From a virus: a stretch of 35,464 nucleotides of DNA. This document shows, in pieces, positions 1 through 6,773 of the stretch (position 1 is the stretch's first letter; each line of letters opens with the position of its first letter). Under the pieces are notes generated by a model. That model was not told the DNA's origin and ran no database searches. It saw only the letters and a list, made by a program, of their open reading frames with translations. Position numbers and translations under genes: made by a program. The stretch lies in IMG/VR virus record IMGVR_UViG_3300027734_000178, positions 1 through 35,464 of that record; one strand, 5' to 3'.

Positions 1-74
1 GTCTCTGTACGCGTGAGATTTTGAACTTCGAGGGGGGTGGGGAAAATGCCAGTGGGGGGTTGTTCGCAGGTTGT
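1..74. other. Left genome edge, candidate cos region
   Basis: This stretch has no gene. It lies downstream of the HNH gene stop at 75 and is rich in G runs (about positions 31-59). If the window ends are joined, it sits with 35399-35464 between HNH and TerS, the place where many cos-type siphoviruses carry their packaging site. That assignment is inferred from gene order; no overhang can be read from the sequence. Confidence 0.3.
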
Positions 75-383
75 TCAGGTCTGTCTGCGTGCTGAGTTAC
101 AGCTGCGACATAGTACCCTTAGATTAGATGGGCTATTATCCCCACCCATGGATAGGGGTAGGATATGGTCAACCGTGAGGTCAAAAGTCAAGCCACAAAA
201 AGAGCACCAAGGTTGAGCCTGTCTCATTAGCCTTGACACCTTGCGCCACTCACTGTCATAACCGCGCTTAGAGGCAGATAATCTAGTACCCCTATGGGTA
301 GATTGGCATTTGTTGCATTTGGCAGCTCCTTGTATAAGGAAACCGCACACGGTGCAAGGCTTAGTTATCCTCGTCATCGTCAT
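75..383 (-). CDS. HNH endonuclease
   Basis: Predicted HNH homing/packaging-type endonuclease of about 102 aa. An N-terminal Cys pair set (CTVCG, CNKC) is followed by the HNH core: CSFCG, the DHILP catalytic His segment, the Asn of SNLRVLC, and a closing CRSC. The ATG at 383 (or 377) is preferred because a GGGGA-like ribosome site lies just upstream; an earlier ATG at 452 would overlap the upstream gene by over 90 bases. HNH proteins next to terminase genes are known to assist TerL in cos cleavage in HK97-like phages. Here the gene would be immediately upstream of TerS if the genome is circular. It overlaps the end of the acidic gene by 23 bases. Confidence 0.85.
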   Translation of the reverse strand: MTMTRITKPCTVCGFLIQGAAKCNKCQSTHRGTRLSASKRGYDSEWRKVSRLMRQAQPWCSFCGLTFDLTVDHILPLSMGGDNSPSNLRVLCRSCNSARRQT

Positions 384-573
384 CGTCGTCCCCACTAAAA
401 ACGTCATAAATAACGCGCATGCGCTCCTCTTGTGGGAGCGCCATATACACATTCAGTGTGGACGTAACAACCCGAGTGAGCAGGGTCTCTATCGCGTCAA
501 AGCTGAGGGGTGCGTCTGTCATTAGATTGGTCTCAATAGCACCAATCGAGATTGAAATGGATAGATTGCTCAT
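361..573 (-). CDS. Small protein with acidic C-terminal tail
   Basis: A 70-aa protein of unknown function. It starts at an ATG with GGGGGCC just upstream and a candidate promoter at 611-640. The body is predicted helical (residues about 24-58) and ends in a run of nine residues that are almost all Asp/Glu. Acidic tails of this sort can mimic DNA or bind basic protein surfaces, but nothing shows that here. It is first in a short unit with the HNH gene, which it overlaps, and may therefore be co-expressed with packaging genes. Confidence 0.6.
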   Translation of the reverse strand: MSNLSISISIGAIETNLMTDAPLSFDAIETLLTRVVTSTLNVYMALPQEERMRVIYDVFSGDDDDDDEDN

Positions 574-610
574 TTGGCCCCCACAAATACAAATCTACCC
601 CAAGAGGATA

Positions 611-640
611 AGTGTACCACACGAAACGCGGCGCGTACAA
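611..640 (-). promoter_or_regulatory. Candidate leftward promoter
   Basis: Read on the minus strand: TTGTAC (640-635), an 18-base spacer, then TACACT (616-611). It precedes the gene starting at 573 and would also drive HNH and, after circularisation, the terminase genes. The match to sigma-70-type consensus is moderate. The 14-base sequence at 625-638 inside it recurs inverted at the right edge of the window. Confidence 0.4.
625..638. repeat. 14-base inverted repeat, left copy
   Basis: AACGCGGCGCGTAC here is the exact reverse complement of 35446-35459. It overlaps the candidate promoter at 611-640. A 14-mer match could occur by chance in 35 kb, so position rather than statistics makes it interesting. 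Confidence 0.4.
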
Positions 641-652
641 ACGACGCGCTAC

Positions 653-1237
653 TTACACCGCGGGCGTGTCGAGCATCAACCCAAGGCGCGGCCATTCTGT
701 TTCGCTCCATGAGTGCCCCTTTCCATTCACACACGCACAATCCTCAGCTGCACACCTGCAACCGTGATTCCTGCAGAGCAGAAGCCCTTGGTCTAGCTTG
801 AGGACTAACGACTTAGTACAATACGGACATCTTAGTCTTGCTGACAAGGGCCTCTGCTCCAATCCTAGTAGAATCCTGACTTGATAATGGCGTTTGCCAG
901 TCGAATAGCCAATCTCTTCAATCAGCTTGGTTCGGTTGTCAGTCGGCCATTTTTCAATCGTGTCAGCAACCCAATACAGCGAGCGCTCGGCTTGCGTGTT
1001 TGGGACTGCTGGCTGGTTGAGCTCGAACCTGAGTTCGGCTTCCCACAAAAGTGTATCAGTGCGAATGTCCAAAATGGCATCAAGCACATCGACACGAAGT
1101 GGGAGTCGAGGCCCAGGCATTGAGCGCGTTGTGCGCTCGCCCGTACGTCCAGGTTCGAGCTCTGCGCTTAGCTCCTTGTACCAAGTGGCCAAGTCCCTAA
1201 GTTGTTGGGCTGTCTCAATGAATGGCTTATCAGACAC
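653..1237 (-). CDS. Zinc-ribbon protein of unknown function
   Basis: A 194-aa protein. I choose the GTG at 1237 because GGGAG lies five bases upstream and the start overlaps the dUTPase stop; a farther ATG at 1288 would overlap dUTPase by 59 bases. The N-terminal two thirds are helical and charged. The C-terminal part has a CPYC knuckle, then CRNHGC and CAAEDCAC, which fits one or two zinc-binding ribbons. No catalytic motif is recognised. It is the last gene of the purZ/deoxyribosyltransferase/dUTPase string. DNA or RNA binding is possible, but this is only inference. Confidence 0.75.
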   Translation of the reverse strand: MSDKPFIETAQQLRDLATWYKELSAELEPGRTGERTTRSMPGPRLPLRVDVLDAILDIRTDTLLWEAELRFELNQPAVPNTQAERSLYWVADTIEKWPTDNRTKLIEEIGYSTGKRHYQVRILLGLEQRPLSARLRCPYCTKSLVLKLDQGLLLCRNHGCRCAAEDCACVNGKGHSWSETEWPRLGLMLDTPAV

Positions 1238-1661
1238 CTGAACTCCCAAAACCCGAGGCGCCACGGTCGGTTTTGGGGAGTTCGTCAACCTGCTGCGCCT
1301 CTACATCTAGAGAGGCGTTATTCATGAGAATGTACTGCACCAAGCGCATGCCTGGTTCAATCTTGACTGGCTTGTCTGTCATATTCCACACGCCAGCAAA
1401 GAGTGGGCCTGTGTAGCCACAATCGATGATGCCTTGCGCGACCATGAGGCCGTGCTTGCGTAACGTGCTTGAGCGAGCTGTTAGCAAGCCCCACGTTCCT
1501 TCGGGCACTTTGATTGCAACACCGAGCGGTACGTCCACAAAAGTGCTCGGTTCAATCGTCATCTCTGCGTCACAATACAAGTCAAACCCAGCGTCGTCTC
1601 CGTACGCTTTAGTTGGGGCCAAACCTGTAGGACTGAGAACGCGGTACAATAGCGCTGCCAT
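1230..1661 (-). CDS. dut: dUTPase (dUTP diphosphatase)
   Basis: Trimeric-type dUTPase of 143 aa that hydrolyses dUTP to dUMP and pyrophosphate, keeping uracil out of DNA and feeding dTMP synthesis. All five family motifs are visible: AGFDLYC (25-30), ARSSTLRKHGL (62-72), GIIDCGYTG (77-85), PGMRLVQ (103-109) and RGASGFGSSG (133-142). Motif 3 has Gly where an acidic residue is common before the Tyr, a small deviation. The ATG at 1661 has GGAG five bases upstream; an earlier start at 1742 would run deep into the previous gene. It overlaps the deoxyribosyltransferase gene by 53 bases and belongs to the nucleotide-metabolism operon. Confidence 0.93.
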   Translation of the reverse strand: MAALLYRVLSPTGLAPTKAYGDDAGFDLYCDAEMTIEPSTFVDVPLGVAIKVPEGTWGLLTARSSTLRKHGLMVAQGIIDCGYTGPLFAGVWNMTDKPVKIEPGMRLVQYILMNNASLDVEAQQVDELPKTDRGASGFGSSGV

Positions 1662-2037
1662 GGTCACTCCATTCCATAATAGATTCGAATACTGGGGCTT
1701 CAAGAGCCGCAAGTGCAATGCTATGGATACCGACATCACCAATCACAATGACTGGAATCTCTTTGTCAACTGCATGCTGTATTTCAACGATTGTGCCGAT
1801 TGTGAAGACACTGCGCAGCAAAACAGCCACGACAAGGTCTGCGTCTTCTAGCACTTTGAGATTCGACCAATGCACAAACTCGTCGGGCACTAAGTCACTC
1901 GGTGCATTCCATGCGCCAGCTGGGTCATACACCCAAACGCACTCCTGCTCTTTGAAGTGGGCTTTGATTTCGTCTTTCAGCTTTGTGATGCGAGAGCCTT
2001 TGTCGAAGTCAATCGGTGCCGCAAGATAGACAATCAC
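1609..2037 (-). CDS. Nucleoside 2-deoxyribosyltransferase-like protein
   Basis: A 142-aa protein resembling the nucleoside 2-deoxyribosyltransferase family, which moves 2-deoxyribose between bases. Some members act as nucleotide N-glycosidases. Visible features are the N-terminal IVYLAAPIDF strand-loop, DADLVVAVL in mid-protein and the GTIVEIQHAV helix with the expected Glu. I choose the GTG at 2037: it overlaps the upstream stop as GTGA and places the first strand at the N-terminus as in the family. A GTG at 2055 is also open. In this operon it may salvage or exchange deoxynucleosides, or remove unwanted dNMPs. The substrate cannot be read from the sequence. Confidence 0.75.
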   Translation of the reverse strand: MIVYLAAPIDFDKGSRITKLKDEIKAHFKEQECVWVYDPAGAWNAPSDLVPDEFVHWSNLKVLEDADLVVAVLLRSVFTIGTIVEIQHAVDKEIPVIVIGDVGIHSIALAALEAPVFESIMEWSDHGSAIVPRSQSYRFGPN

Positions 2038-2429
2038 TTTGCGAAACCGCCCCACTCACCGTTGTGGCGTGCGTACTGCGCCATTTTGGTGTAGATAGCG
2101 ATATCGTGCCATGTATCGTCGCTCGGTTTGCGACCGTCTGCGTAGCCGCCCACAAGACGGGCGACCTTGCCGAGCACGTAGAAGGCGATGCCCAGTTCGT
2201 CATTCGTGACGTCCTTTGGCTCGCCAATCATTTGACTGAGTGCAAATCCAATTACTTTGAGGTCGGCACTGCCATACTCGAGCGCCTTTGGAATGACTGA
2301 GTCCAATTCGTTGCGAGTCTCGTCCAGCCACCACTCGGCCAGCTGCTTTACACCCTCGGGTGCAGACTCGCCTTCAAGTGGTAAACGGCCAAGGGCCGCC
2401 GCCAGGTCTTCCCACTTTTCGAACGCCAT
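2034..2429 (-). CDS. MazG/DUF1599-like candidate pyrophosphohydrolase
   Basis: A helical 131-aa protein directly downstream of the PurZ-like gene, with TAATG start-stop overlap. The C-terminal part contains SDDTWHDIAIYTKMAQYAR, whose spaced acidic residues resemble the metal-binding helix of all-alpha NTP pyrophosphohydrolases (MazG, DUF1599). An earlier helix (about 33-45) also carries paired acidic residues (DETRNELD). In known aminoadenine phages a MazG-type enzyme (MazZ) makes dGMP from dGTP for PurZ, so the location is suggestive. The similarity is weak by eye. It could instead be a conserved actinophage protein of another fold. Confidence 0.5.
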   Translation of the reverse strand: MAFEKWEDLAAALGRLPLEGESAPEGVKQLAEWWLDETRNELDSVIPKALEYGSADLKVIGFALSQMIGEPKDVTNDELGIAFYVLGKVARLVGGYADGRKPSDDTWHDIAIYTKMAQYARHNGEWGGFAK

Positions 2430-3463
2430 TACTTCACCCACGCCATTGTTGAAGGGCCAGTGCCAACGAGCGCCACTCGAGCATCAACTTGGTTCTCGAT
2501 GTCTGTGATGTAGTTGTACTGCTCGTCTGACAAGATGTCAATGCCGCTCTGGTCTTTGAGTTCTGGAAAGATGTAGTCGAACATGGTAAGTGCGATTTTG
2601 ACTGTTGGAGAGCCACCGTTTGCGATGACTGCCTCTTTGACAAGAGAAGCATCAAAGTGACCGACACGGCGAATCTTTTGAGTCACTGTTGTGCGTTCTG
2701 CCTCGAGTCCTAGCTCTTCCCAGTTGGTCTCGTTTTCGAGAGGTCCTGAATTGCCAGCTACGCGAATTGGGTAAGTGCGAGCAGTCACCCAAACGTCAAA
2801 AACGTCAACTGCGCTGTCCCACGGGCTGATGCCAGCTTGTGAGCAGAAGTCAACAGCACGACAGTCCTGGCTTGTGCAGAACGGGTACTGACCTGCGTGC
2901 AAACCAAGGCCATAGCCCTGCGTGCCTTCGATTAGTGCGGTGCCGCCCATACGAAGGTGCTCGCGAATAACTTTTGAAGTATCTACCCCGCCGCCAAACA
3001 GCGAAGCCTTGCGCATGATGCGGTCTGCACGTGCAGCACCGATTCCTTTGCTAGTCGAGCCGATTCGGGCTTGAATGCCGTCTGCGGTCTCAATATCGTG
3101 GTGCATTGGCTCCAAGATTGTGGCTTGGTCGTCAACGATGATGCGAGAGCTGGCTTGGTACCCAGCCTTGTCAAGTTCTGAAAGCTCTCGGTTGAAAACT
3201 TCCATGTCAATCTCTGAGCCTGCAGCGATGATAAGGTCAGACTCTGGTGCCGTGACTGCGTTGACTGGGATTGAGCGAAGGCGCCATGCGTATGATTCCT
3301 CGCCGTCTGGTCCCTTGCCATAAACCGTGTGACCAGCATTCGGCCCAGCCACTCTGATGCCCATGAACGGCACTTCAGATGTTGCGGATAGGTAGCCTGC
3401 TACGGCTCCCTTGCCTTCGCTGCCGTACTGGCCGCCAACTACGGCGATGAGACGTCCTGCCAT
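2429..3463 (-). CDS. purZ: PurZ-type adenylosuccinate synthetase (succinoaminodeoxyadenylate synthetase)
   Basis: A 344-aa PurA homologue, well short of the roughly 430 aa of cellular PurA. The N-terminal P-loop reads GGQYGSEGKG (10-19): residue 15 is Ser, where PurA has the catalytic Asp of GDEGKG. This Asp-to-Ser change is the recognised hallmark of phage PurZ, which condenses dGMP with aspartate to give the precursor of 2-amino-dAMP (Z). Also present are NAGHT (42-46, the PurA-type His), the EGTQGYGLGLHAG segment and ARTYPIRV near residue 228. The ATG at 3463 follows a GGGGGAAC ribosome site. It heads a string with a MazG-like gene, a deoxyribosyltransferase and dUTPase. Confidence is high for the superfamily and good for PurZ type. 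Confidence 0.88.
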   Translation of the reverse strand: MAGRLIAVVGGQYGSEGKGAVAGYLSATSEVPFMGIRVAGPNAGHTVYGKGPDGEESYAWRLRSIPVNAVTAPESDLIIAAGSEIDMEVFNRELSELDKAGYQASSRIIVDDQATILEPMHHDIETADGIQARIGSTSKGIGAARADRIMRKASLFGGGVDTSKVIREHLRMGGTALIEGTQGYGLGLHAGQYPFCTSQDCRAVDFCSQAGISPWDSAVDVFDVWVTARTYPIRVAGNSGPLENETNWEELGLEAERTTVTQKIRRVGHFDASLVKEAVIANGGSPTVKIALTMFDYIFPELKDQSGIDILSDEQYNYITDIENQVDARVALVGTGPSTMAWVK

Positions 3464-3475
3464 TTGTTCCCCCTT

Positions 3476-3805
3476 TTAGAAGTTCGGCGTGTCACTCGAC
3501 ACGGCCGCTTTTTCGTTCCAGTAGTCGGGCTCTTTCCGACTGTACTGTTCTGAACGGCACTGGTGTTTAGCCAGTACCAGCTCATATTGCTTTGCGATGT
3601 TCAACATCGAACGCCGCTCTAGGTAGAAGCCTGGCCGCCACCTAGAAACTCCGTATGTCGCTCTCTGATTGAAAAGGCACTTAGCCTCGGTCAACAAGTC
3701 CACAGGAATCGGGTCACACTCAAAGCGAAACCCGCACCACTGCGCTTTCCAAATAAAGCCGAAACAAGACAAACACACCCCAGCGTGAGCTTTTTTATCC
3801 TGCAT
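3476..3805 (-). CDS. Small Cys-containing protein of unknown function
   Basis: A 109-aa basic protein immediately upstream of purZ. It starts with an ATG at 3805 below the repeat-rich region and has only a weak ribosome site. An N-terminal CLSC knuckle is followed by further Cys residues (CGF, FECD, KCLF), which would suit a single zinc site. The middle (about 52-85) is basic and probably helical, with YGVSRWRPGFYLERR. No known family is recognised. Its stop lies 12 bases before the purZ start, so the two are probably co-transcribed. Confidence 0.6.
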   Translation of the reverse strand: MQDKKAHAGVCLSCFGFIWKAQWCGFRFECDPIPVDLLTEAKCLFNQRATYGVSRWRPGFYLERRSMLNIAKQYELVLAKHQCRSEQYSRKEPDYWNEKAAVSSDTPNF

Positions 3806-3846
3806 TTTGAAACCTGACTGGTGGTGTGCCCACCGACTTCACCGAC

Positions 3847-3947
3847 CGCCCCCCGTTATACGGGGGGGCGATATCGGTCAAGTTTCGGTACGCGTAGGCC
3901 GTGGATTGACCGACACCGTCGCGGTCAATATCGGTCAAGTCGGTCAA
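3847..3947 (-). promoter_or_regulatory. Iteron-like repeats, hairpin and candidate promoter
   Basis: This noncoding stretch (within 3806-3949) holds five copies of CGGTCAA or its complement: plus-strand at 3875-3881, 3922-3928, 3932-3938 and 3941-3947, and inverted at 3906-3912. Three are spaced 9-10 bases, about one helix turn. A C6/G7 hairpin lies at 3847-3870 with loop TAT. On the minus strand TTGACC (3881-3876) and TATAAC (3860-3855) could form a leftward promoter with a short 15-base spacer. The block is either an operator for the purZ operon or iterons of a replication origin beside the primase gene. Confidence 0.5.
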
Positions 3948-3949
3948 GT

Positions 3950-4114
3950 TCACTGGTGCCCCCACCCTTCGCCTTTGAAAATGACGCCTGGCGAGGACCA
4001 GACTCTATCAGCAAGCTGGCTGCAACACAAGGGCGCCACGATTTCACCAAGCACCGACTGGTCTGTTGTCAATGACATGCCGCACACTGCACAGCGAAAC
4101 TCATAAATCGGCAT
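3950..4114 (-). CDS. FmdB-type zinc ribbon protein
   Basis: A 54-aa protein read directly from the minus strand. It begins MPIYEFRCAVCG and ends near SSPGVIFKGEGWG, the opening and closing signatures of the FmdB/CxxC_CxxC regulatory zinc-ribbon family. The second knuckle is CC rather than the usual CxxC (APLCCSQ), an oddity that may weaken metal binding. The gene overlaps the primase-helicase stop by 14 bases and ends at the iteron-like region. Family members are often called regulators but their biochemical role is poorly known. Confidence 0.75.
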   Translation of the reverse strand: MPIYEFRCAVCGMSLTTDQSVLGEIVAPLCCSQLADRVWSSPGVIFKGEGWGHQ

Positions 4115-6188
4115 CTAGGGCTCCCTGGAATGGTCGTGGTGCTCCAAGCACGTAAGGCTTTGAGTGAGAAAAATAGCGGCCCTGGCCTTGGGCCCGCACT
4201 GTGAGGTAGCCAGTGTTCTCAAGCTGTGCGAGCGCCTTCTTGATTTGGTCGGTGCCGCCGTCTATCGCTTGCACGATTTGGTTGGTCGAAAGCTCTGCAC
4301 CGTGCTTCTCCATGAACTCTGACAGCTTGCGCATCAAGTATTCGTGAGGCGAGAAGCCGACCTGGCCACCAACGATTGAGATTTCAATGCGGTTGTCAGG
4401 TTGTGAAATCAAATCGACCGAGCCGATGAGCGAAGCCTCTTGAGCGATACCGCGCACGAACCCTGGGCGGTCTTTGGTGATTTTCAAGTTCAGCTTGCCG
4501 TTTGAGCCGCGACCGAAAGGCATGGACACGTCAACTGCGATTGCAACGCCATCGATATCGGCACGCTTTGCCTGGGCACCGATAGCGTAGTTGCCGCGGT
4601 TGTCCTTGCTCTTGGTCACGTGGTCAATCGTCAGGACAGCCGCACCCCACAAGCGAAGTGGGCGCAGCACAACCTGTGAGAACTGAGTCGCGTCTTTGTT
4701 CTTTTCAAGGTCGAGGCCCAGCAAGTTCATGGCGGCATTGACACCGTCCATCACAATCAAATCGGGCACGAAGTCGCGAATCGAGCCCAGGAGTGCCTGC
4801 TGCGCGATTTCGTTGTAGGCACCGTCAGGGTTGGCGTATTTGAAGCGGCTAAAGTGTTCGCGCAAGACCCCGAGTGCTTTCAGACGACCGCGAATGCCGC
4901 GCTTTGAATCCTCAAAGTCAATGTAAAAGACCTTGTTGCCCTGGACGAGCTGCTGCCTGACAGCTTCGAGCGCCACCCAGGTCTTGCCAGATTCTGACTC
5001 CCCGAAAATGGCGTTGATTTTCCCAGCGTACAAAAGGCACTGCCCGTCTGTTCGATAGAGAACGCTCGGGCCAGGTTCTGACTCCTCGTCCTCAAAGTCC
5101 ACGACTCTCGGCAGCCAGCTGGTGTCGGGTTCTGTCGCTGGCAGTTCTGCAAGCTCTAGGGCGGGCTCTGCCGCGGGCGCTTCAAGCCACGAACTCAGGT
5201 CAATCGGTTGCAGCTGACTGCCACCGCCCGTGCCGAATCCCTTGGCTTTGAGAGCTGCCGCCGACTTGTGGAAGTCGCCGCCGTGCTCGACGAGGGTGTA
5301 CACCGCGAACTTCGAATAGGCACGCTCTGCGTCAAAAATGGTGCTGGTGCTGAAGCAATAGAAAAAGTCGGTACCGTCAAAGCCTGTCGTGGCGCTGATG
5401 CCCTCGCTCTTGCCTGGACGGCGCCAGGCGGTAGTGCCGCGGTTGGTGAAAACCTTTGACCACCCCAGTGGCAAGAGAAGCTCGTCCCAGGTTGTCTTTG
5501 AGTTGTAGTCGTCTCCTGGAAGTTCGGTGTTCGTTTCCCGAGTACCCGCCGAGACCTCAGAAGCCAGTACCGCGGCCTTCGGAAGTTGGTCGAAGTATTT
5601 GAACAAGGAGTGGACAGTGTCACGCTCGTCTAGGCTCAGCAGCGGGATTGTCTCAATCGAGCCCGAAATCAACTGCCACACACCACCCGAAGGGTGACAC
5701 GTTCCCGCCGTAGGAGCAACGACCACAAAACCACCCTCGCCGCGGGTTTCCGCGAGCACATCTACGGTGTCGCCTTGTCCTGGTCTGCGAGCAAGTTTCG
5801 TGTTGCCTGGCACGTCGCCGTTCAAGCGATAGAGCCAGTGCAAGCCGCCTGACGGCGTCATCTCGCAGTAGCCCGAGTTCAGTCTGTCCCAGAGTTCGTC
5901 CAGCCCCATTTCGTGGGCCATTTCTTTGATTGAGGTGTGCAAGCCGTCTGCAACAGCTCGGCCTTCGAGTTCCATCATTTCGAGATTGCCCGATATCTTG
6001 CCAGTGATAAGGCCGACGCCCTGCGCATCTTTGAACCAAGTCTGAAGTTCGTCTGTCGTTGGAAGCTTGTGCTGGTACTCTTTCCACTGGCCAATGCCAG
6101 GTCGCTTGGAGCCGTCTGCCATAACGGGCACGACTGAGCACCCAACAGCCGCGAACCTCAACGCTGCAGTGAAGACATCAAGTGACAA
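4101..6188 (-). CDS. Primase-polymerase / RepA-type helicase fusion
   Basis: A 695-aa replication protein. Residues about 1-185 form a bifunctional primase/polymerase (Prim-Pol) domain: SLDVFTAALRFAAVGCSVVPV at the start, GVGLITGKISGNLEMMELEG with acidic metal-site residues, and an HPSGGVW segment. Residues about 385-620 are a RecA-fold helicase of the RepA/AAA_25 type with Walker A GESESGKT (396-403) and Walker B LIVMDG. The C-terminus looks like a winged helix (TNQIVQAIDGGTDQIKKAL). I choose the TTG at 6188 because GGGGGAAC lies just upstream; a GTG at 6233 has no ribosome site and lies inside a tRNA-like element. With no polymerase gene seen, it would prime and unwind for a host polymerase. 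Confidence 0.9.
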   Translation of the reverse strand: MSLDVFTAALRFAAVGCSVVPVMADGSKRPGIGQWKEYQHKLPTTDELQTWFKDAQGVGLITGKISGNLEMMELEGRAVADGLHTSIKEMAHEMGLDELWDRLNSGYCEMTPSGGLHWLYRLNGDVPGNTKLARRPGQGDTVDVLAETRGEGGFVVVAPTAGTCHPSGGVWQLISGSIETIPLLSLDERDTVHSLFKYFDQLPKAAVLASEVSAGTRETNTELPGDDYNSKTTWDELLLPLGWSKVFTNRGTTAWRRPGKSEGISATTGFDGTDFFYCFSTSTIFDAERAYSKFAVYTLVEHGGDFHKSAAALKAKGFGTGGGSQLQPIDLSSWLEAPAAEPALELAELPATEPDTSWLPRVVDFEDEESEPGPSVLYRTDGQCLLYAGKINAIFGESESGKTWVALEAVRQQLVQGNKVFYIDFEDSKRGIRGRLKALGVLREHFSRFKYANPDGAYNEIAQQALLGSIRDFVPDLIVMDGVNAAMNLLGLDLEKNKDATQFSQVVLRPLRLWGAAVLTIDHVTKSKDNRGNYAIGAQAKRADIDGVAIAVDVSMPFGRGSNGKLNLKITKDRPGFVRGIAQEASLIGSVDLISQPDNRIEISIVGGQVGFSPHEYLMRKLSEFMEKHGAELSTNQIVQAIDGGTDQIKKALAQLENTGYLTVRAQGQGRYFSHSKPYVLGAPRPFQGALDADL

Positions 6189-6212
6189 GTGTTCCCCCGT
6201 TGTTTGATTTGC

Positions 6213-6284
6213 GTGCGACGCTGGGACTTGCACCCAGTGCTGCCTAATTCGCTCTTCCCCAAGTACGAACTTTGCAACGCCGCG
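6213..6284 (-). ncRNA. Degenerate tRNA-like element
   Basis: On the minus strand a 72-base stretch has a perfect T-arm (CTGGG, loop TGCAAGT, CCCAG; 6237-6221), a 3' acceptor arm (6220-6214) that pairs at six of seven positions with 6284-6278, and a D-loop-like AGTTCGTA. The anticodon stem does not pair and the T-loop has G at its second position, so it is not a canonical tRNA. It could be a decayed tRNA, a tRNA-derived attachment site, a structured leader of the primase gene, or chance. Confidence 0.22.
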
Positions 6285-6323
6285 CCTTCCTCAGTGAGTG
6301 GAAGGATACTCAGCTTTGGAAGC

Positions 6324-6773
6324 TTATAGAGGCTTTGCTCCGAGTTGTGCGAGCAGAGCTGCAACTTCAGGCGTGATTGCGCCTGCCGCTGTTGGTGCCG
6401 CTGGCGCTGCTGCTGCAGCTCCTGGCTTGTGTCCCTGGGCCTTTGCGAGTGAAACAGGGTCTTGCGATGCGTCCTCGAGAATCCAAGGCGCTGTCTTGCC
6501 AGGCTTCGCGACGCCTTGCTTGATTCGGCCTAGGACTTTTTGCCCGATAAGCGGGCGAAGTGAGGAGCGCAGTGCAACGTTGAAAAACAGCACGTCGTTG
6601 TGTTCCTCTCCTGTGTCCAGGTTGATGAGGTCGCAGCTGATTGCGTCTGCTGGGCCATTGACTGTCTCGATACCAGTGCGGTATTCGATTGGCTTGAAAA
6701 TGAGCAGCTGACCTGCGAGGTCTGCCGCCTTTGGGCCCGCGCTAGACGCGGCTGGTGAAGCGAATGCTTCCAT
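6324..6773 (-). CDS. Single-stranded DNA-binding-like protein
   Basis: A 149-aa protein. A predicted beta-rich core at residues about 22-105 (LLIFKPIEYRTGIET, AISCDLINLDTGE, VLFFNVALRSSLRPLIGQKVLGRI) looks like the OB-fold ssDNA-binding proteins that actinophages carry beside their primase and exonuclease. A flexible Ala/Pro-rich tail follows (about 112-135), with a short helix at the end. The ATG at 6773 has GGGGAAT upstream and overlaps the stop of the 33-aa gene as TAATG. By context it covers ssDNA during replication or recombination. The family call is by eye. Confidence 0.65.
   Translation of the reverse strand: MEAFASPAASSAGPKAADLAGQLLIFKPIEYRTGIETVNGPADAISCDLINLDTGEEHNDVLFFNVALRSSLRPLIGQKVLGRIKQGVAKPGKTAPWILEDASQDPVSLAKAQGHKPGAAAAAPAAPTAAGAITPEVAALLAQLGAKPL

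Noticed and set aside
2429-3463. Plain cellular-type PurA (adenylosuccinate synthetase) for AMP synthesis
   Set aside because: The catalytic Asp of the P-loop is Ser and the protein is about 90 residues short, both pointing to PurZ. It is not formally excluded without a tree.
6213-6284. A functional canonical tRNA gene
   Set aside because: The anticodon stem does not pair and position 33 is not U, so only a tRNA-like call is justified.
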